A stretch of DNA of 8,710 nucleotides from an uncultured Veillonella sp. Lineage in GTDB: Bacteria; Bacillota; Negativicutes; Veillonellales; Veillonellaceae. Both the position numbers and the translations under genes were made by a program. The number at the start of each line of letters is the position of its first letter. Position 1 is the first letter of the stretch. Shown piece after piece: positions 5,488-8,710 of the stretch. Where the stretch lies: assembly GCF_900545205.1 (NCBI RefSeq), contig NZ_UQYC01000070.1:1-8710 (forward strand), written 5' to 3'. The notes beneath the pieces are model-generated. The model had not been told where the DNA came from. It worked only from the letters and a program-made list of their open reading frames with translations, and did no database searches.

Positions 5488-7638
5488 TTAAATGTGCATT
5501 ACACGATCTTTGATTTCTTTCGTACGACCTTCGTTCCAGAAGTTTTCACCTAAATAACCACAAGTACGACGAATTACAGTTAATTTATCGCGGTTTGTGT
5601 TGTGGCAACGAGGACATTCCCACTCATTATTTTCATTGACCTTAATTTCACCATCAAAACCACATTCGTGACAGTAGTCAGACTTGGTATTAAATTCAGC
5701 ATAAGAAATATGGTCATAAATATATTGAATCATAGTTAAAACGGCTGGAATATTATTAGTCATATTTGGAATTTCTGCATAGGAGATACAGCCGCCTGTA
5801 GATTTCTTTTGGAACTCAGATTCAAAGGCAAATTTATCAAATACATTAATCTCTTCACGAACATTTACGTGATAGCTATTAGTGTAATACCCTTTATCTG
5901 TAATATCTTCAATTACACCAAAACGGGCACGGTCTAAAGAAGAGAACCGATTTGTTAAGCTTTCAGCAGGAGTACCGTATAAACCAAAGCCAAGATTATG
6001 TTTGTCATGCCATAGGTTAATAGCATCGTTTAAACGATCCATAATTTTCATTGCAAATACACGGCCTTTTTCACCTGTATTGGATTCACCTGTAATCAAT
6101 CGAGTTGCTTCATAAATACCGATATAGCCAAGAGAAATCGTTGCATAACCACCAGTAAGGAAACGACCGATTTTTTCTCCTTTTTTTAGGCGCGCAATGG
6201 CACCATGTTGCCAGTGAATTGGCGATACATCACTTACTACATCCTTTAATAAGTTGTAACGTAATAGTAATGCTTTTTCCGCTAATTCAAGACGTTTATC
6301 TAAAATTTCAAAGAATCTTTCTTCACTACCGCGAGCTAAGATACCAATTTGAGGTAAGTTCAAACTTACAACGCCCATATTAAAGCGACCATCAAACTTA
6401 TAGTTCCCCTTTTCATCCTTCCAAGGAGATAAGAAAGAACGACATCCCATTGGGCTAAATACATTACCTTCATAGTTTTCCTTCATCTTCTTAGCGGAAA
6501 TGTAATCTGGATACATGCGTTTAGCCGTACATTGTGCAGCAAGTTCAGTTAAATAGTAATATGGACTATCAGGCGTTACATTATGTTCATCAAGAACATA
6601 AATCAATTTAGGGAATGCTGGCGTAATATATACATCAGCTTCATTTTTTACACCCTTAATGCGTTGTCGTAAAATCTCTTCTGTAATAAGAGCAGCCTCT
6701 TTAGCGTATTCATAATCAGGTTTAAAATACATGAACAATGTAACAAATGGAGATTGACCATTTGTAGTCATCAATGTATTGATTTGATATTGGATAGTTT
6801 GGATGCCATCCTTAACCTCTTTACGCGTACGTTTCCACGCAATTTCACGGGCTTTTTCCATATTTGGTTCCATCCCGTAAATCTCAACTTGTTCTTCAAT
6901 AACATTGTTGAGGATTTTTTCGTAAGATTTACGTACGAATGGCGCCAAGATGCGATCGATACCATTGATACTTTGACCGCCGTATTGACCAGATGCAACT
7001 TGGGCAATAATTTGCGTTGTTACTGTACATGCAACTTGGAAGGATTTAGGTGTATCAATTTTCTTACCATTAATAACCGTACCATTTGTTAGCATATCTT
7101 CCAAATTGATCAAGCAACAGTTAAACATAGGCTGGATAATGTAATCCATGTCATGGAAGTGAATAACACCACTATCATGGGCTTCTAAAATATCTGTAGG
7201 AATTAATTTACGACGAGCAATATCCTTAGATACTTCACCGGCAATTAAATCACGTTGTGTAGATACAATAGCAGCATCCTTATTAGAGTTTTCATCGAGA
7301 ACGCTGACATTACTGCGATCTAATAAACCGATTACATCATCATCAGTGGTATTTTGACGGCGTTTAAAAGCTTGAACAGCTTTGTAACCTTCATAGGCAC
7401 GTGCCGTTGCAGGATTATGATACTCAATCAACTTATAATACACTTGATCTTCTATAGCATAAATTGTCATGTCTTTTTGGAGCTTTGTAGCATATTCTTC
7501 AATTTCATCAGCAATACGCTGTGCCAACCCCTCTTCGTACAACCCTGTACTACTATGCTCAGCTTTTTCTATAGCCAAAGCAATCTTATTCTTATCAAAT
7601 GGTACCTTTGTACCATCCCGTTTAATGACCTGCAACAT
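5488..7638 (-). CDS. nrdD: Anaerobic (class III) ribonucleoside-triphosphate reductase
   Basis: Cytoplasmic glycyl-radical enzyme reducing ribonucleoside triphosphates to deoxyribonucleotides without oxygen. It is 716 aa, a normal length. Residues 1-~92 are an ATP-cone allosteric domain (VIKRDGTKVPFDKNKI). The catalytic barrel has NCCLINL (Cys174/175, one likely equivalent to T4 Cys79) and MGCRSFLSPW (Cys399, the likely thiyl cysteine). Asn420 lies 21 residues after Cys399, the spacing I recall for formate-using NrdD1 enzymes. The C-terminal zinc site is Cys656, Cys659, Cys675 and Cys678, and the glycyl radical site is Gly694 in RRTCGYLG. The ATG is preceded by GGGGAGG with 8 nt spacing. nrdG lies downstream. 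Regulation is probably by NrdR through the two boxes upstream, with a leader hairpin as a possible second layer. Confidence 0.98.
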   Translation of the reverse strand: MLQVIKRDGTKVPFDKNKIALAIEKAEHSSTGLYEEGLAQRIADEIEEYATKLQKDMTIYAIEDQVYYKLIEYHNPATARAYEGYKAVQAFKRRQNTTDDDVIGLLDRSNVSVLDENSNKDAAIVSTQRDLIAGEVSKDIARRKLIPTDILEAHDSGVIHFHDMDYIIQPMFNCCLINLEDMLTNGTVINGKKIDTPKSFQVACTVTTQIIAQVASGQYGGQSINGIDRILAPFVRKSYEKILNNVIEEQVEIYGMEPNMEKAREIAWKRTRKEVKDGIQTIQYQINTLMTTNGQSPFVTLFMYFKPDYEYAKEAALITEEILRQRIKGVKNEADVYITPAFPKLIYVLDEHNVTPDSPYYYLTELAAQCTAKRMYPDYISAKKMKENYEGNVFSPMGCRSFLSPWKDEKGNYKFDGRFNMGVVSLNLPQIGILARGSEERFFEILDKRLELAEKALLLRYNLLKDVVSDVSPIHWQHGAIARLKKGEKIGRFLTGGYATISLGYIGIYEATRLITGESNTGEKGRVFAMKIMDRLNDAINLWHDKHNLGFGLYGTPAESLTNRFSSLDRARFGVIEDITDKGYYTNSYHVNVREEINVFDKFAFESEFQKKSTGGCISYAEIPNMTNNIPAVLTMIQYIYDHISYAEFNTKSDYCHECGFDGEIKVNENNEWECPRCHNTNRDKLTVIRRTCGYLGENFWNEGRTKEIKDRVMHI

Positions 7639-7689
7639 ATTGGCAACCTCCCCATTTTGTTACCGCTGAAATATATGTTAAGACATAGA

Positions 7690-7715
7690 AAAAAGTATGG
7701 AAAACCATACTTTTT
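7690..7715 (-). terminator. Terminator-like hairpin in the nrdD leader
   Basis: AAAAAGTATGG (7690-7700) and CCATACTTTTT (7705-7715) form a perfect 11-bp stem with a 4-nt loop. On the minus strand the core GTATGG/CCATAC is followed by six T. It lies inside the predicted nrdD leader, about 57 nt after the predicted start site and about 50 nt before the ATG, so it would act as an attenuator and not as a gene-end terminator. The preceding gene has its own terminator at 7832-7878. Confidence 0.65.
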
Positions 7716-7778
7716 ATAAATTTATATGTAAAAATGTAAAGAATTATGACTAAACTCTCTATTTTTTACCGCTAACTC

Positions 7779-7807
7779 AGTATACTATATATGGTGGTTG
7801 TTTTCAA
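7779..7807 (-). promoter_or_regulatory. Promoter of nrdD
   Basis: On the minus strand TTGAAA (7802-7807) and TATACT (7779-7784) are exactly 17 bp apart, each one mismatch from the sigma-70/sigma-A consensus. The predicted start near 7772 gives a leader of about 134 nt. The two NrdR-like boxes surround the -35. Confidence 0.75.
7782..7797. promoter_or_regulatory. NrdR box 1 upstream of nrdD
   Basis: ATACTATATATGGTGG matches 13 of 16 positions of the NrdR operator (acaCwAtATaTwGtgt, compared with w read as T). It overlaps the -10 and the spacer of the nrdD promoter, a position where binding would block RNA polymerase. NrdR is a dATP/ATP-sensing repressor of ribonucleotide reductase genes and normally binds two such boxes. 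Confidence 0.75.
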
Positions 7808-7813
7808 GAACAA

Positions 7814-7829
7814 ATACAATATAAAGTAA
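7814..7829. promoter_or_regulatory. NrdR box 2 upstream of nrdD
   Basis: ATACAATATAAAGTAA matches about 12 of 16 consensus positions. Its start is exactly 32 bp from box 1, that is three helical turns, the spacing known for paired NrdR boxes. It lies just upstream of the -35. The spacing is better evidence than the individual match. Confidence 0.65.
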
Positions 7830-7831
7830 AA

Positions 7832-7878
7832 ATAGGCTCTTTTAGCCATGCCAATACAGCATGAATAAAAGAACCTAT
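7832..7878 (-). terminator. Rho-independent terminator of the PHP-domain gene
   Basis: On the minus strand ATAGGTTCTTTTA pairs with TAAAAGAGCCTAT over 13 bp with one G-U pair, and is followed by TTTTTAC. CATG/CATG can pair inside the loop. It starts 5 nt past the stop codon at 7884 and separates this gene from nrdD. Its 3' side abuts NrdR box 2. Confidence 0.88.
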
Positions 7879-7883
7879 ATAAA

Positions 7884-8687
7884 TTATAATGTAAAACCAA
7901 ATAGACGTGTCAAGAAATTGGACTTTTGACCTACCCAACTAGAAGGAACCGCTGGATAGAATGTGCGATCAGCTAAAAGATCGCGTTCATTGAGATGAAT
8001 ATTCGGCAACAAATCTTTTTTGTACGTACTATCTAATTTAGAAATAGCTTCTACGTATCCTTGATGTGCTTGCACATCACTTTCATTACAGTAACCAGTA
8101 CCAAAGAAGTGAATTAGACCATTGCGATATAGTTCGATCGCTCTATGATAATTAGCATTACTATGATTAAAGGATGCCATGTTACATTGAATTAAAATCC
8201 CTTTATCTACCCATTCCAATAACTGTTCTGGTTTTGTAAATAATTGGCGATGCGTTTCTACTTCACTAATGATAGGAACAATGCCCATATCTAGTAAGCT
8301 TAGCAACCATGCATTAATATGGTGAACCTTACTATTTTCAGGTAATGCTACTAACATAAAATGGCTATTACCCAACAAATACTGATTGCGATGAGCAACG
8401 ATATATTCAACCATTTCATCACAAAGTAAAACGCGAGCACCACTGTGAATAGTAACATCTACTTGTTGCTCACCTACTGCAAGTTTTACATCATTCAATG
8501 TTGTTTCCATTTCATCCCAAGTATTCATATCCATAGATACTATTACATCAGGTGTACTGAAAATATCTGTAATTCCTTGTTCAGCCAAAGATTTTATCAT
8601 TTTTACTGATTCTGCCATTGTTTGTGGCCCTTGAGGCCCTAACACAGCTGGCAAAATGCAACCATGTAAGTCAACCACGCGATTCAT
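7884..8687 (-). CDS. CpsB/YwqE-like PHP-domain protein with a degenerate metal site
   Basis: 267 aa, cytoplasmic, with the layout of the CpsB/YwqE manganese-dependent protein-tyrosine phosphatases that act on capsule-regulating BY-kinases. The N-terminus VVDLHGCILP aligns with the family's DIHxHILP; AESVKMIKSLAEQGITDIFSTP with the next helix and strand; then SGARV (82-86), MGIVPIISEVETH (134-146) and LIHFFGTGYCN (191-201). His8 is kept, but expected ligands are changed: His to Cys10, TxH to Asp47, GAE to Arg85, AH to Glu142, and SDxH to Gly198/Cys200. The DDG after HILP is also gone. Normal phosphatase activity is therefore unlikely. The C-terminal ~25 residues form an extra tail ending LTRLFGFTL. 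Start ATG at 8687 has a GAAGGGA-type site upstream. No kinase or capsule gene is visible nearby. It ends at its own terminator. Fold call is good; function is unknown. Confidence 0.75.
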   Translation of the reverse strand: MNRVVDLHGCILPAVLGPQGPQTMAESVKMIKSLAEQGITDIFSTPDVIVSMDMNTWDEMETTLNDVKLAVGEQQVDVTIHSGARVLLCDEMVEYIVAHRNQYLLGNSHFMLVALPENSKVHHINAWLLSLLDMGIVPIISEVETHRQLFTKPEQLLEWVDKGILIQCNMASFNHSNANYHRAIELYRNGLIHFFGTGYCNESDVQAHQGYVEAISKLDSTYKKDLLPNIHLNERDLLADRTFYPAVPSSWVGQKSNFLTRLFGFTL

Positions 8688-8710
8688 ATTCTTTCCCTTC
8701 TACTTACGAT

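Noticed and set aside
6754..7719. Plus-strand frames opposite nrdD
   Set aside because: They lie opposite a fully conserved nrdD frame and their translations look like random low-complexity peptides.
7660..7773. The 8-mer TTACCGCT twice in the nrdD leader (7660-7667 and 7766-7773)
   Set aside because: Eight bases recurring within about 100 bp of low-complexity sequence can be chance; no third copy or symmetry supports a binding site.

Overview
The window looks like a chromosomal segment of a low-GC, double-membraned anaerobe, most likely a Veillonella or close Negativicutes relative. Three things suggest this. There is a trimeric autotransporter adhesin with an extended signal peptide, which needs an outer membrane. 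The ribosome binding sites and intrinsic terminators are strong and Firmicutes-like. The ribonucleotide reductase is the oxygen-sensitive class III type. The genus is inferred from recalled family resemblance, not from a search.

All five genes are on the minus strand, so transcription runs from high to low coordinates. 7884-8687 encodes a CpsB/YwqE-type PHP-domain protein whose metal-binding residues are nearly all replaced; a good intrinsic terminator (7832-7878) follows it. 7639-7831 is a regulatory region for nrdD: a strong sigma-70-type promoter, two NrdR-like boxes exactly 32 bp apart, and a terminator-like hairpin in the leader. 5488-7638 is nrdD (class III ribonucleotide reductase), 4853-5350 is nrdG (its radical-SAM activase), and 3612-4850 is a divergent ClC-type anion channel/transporter only 2 nt from nrdG. 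A strong terminator (3553-3600) ends this unit. nrdD and nrdG are separated by a perfect 13-bp hairpin and a possible second promoter, so nrdG-clc may be partly uncoupled from nrdD.

3220-3611 is an AT-rich spacer with an orphan terminator-like hairpin, a candidate promoter and an 8-bp-arm palindrome. It leads into the adhesin gene (46-3219), which has an extended signal peptide, a long YadA-like head, a neck, two duplicated stalk modules and an asparagine-rich coiled coil. The adhesin stops without the C-terminal YadA beta-barrel anchor, so it is truncated, frameshifted or part of a split locus continuing past the left edge.

Functionally, NrdG installs the glycyl radical on NrdD for anaerobic deoxyribonucleotide synthesis, and NrdR probably represses the unit when dATP is plentiful. 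The anion carrier is co-transcribed for unknown reasons. The adhesin and the PHP protein appear to be independent units. I see no CRISPR array, rRNA, tRNA or clear insertion sequence. No wholly new system is evident; the items most worth checking are the degenerate PHP protein, the anchorless adhesin and the layered regulation of the nrd unit.
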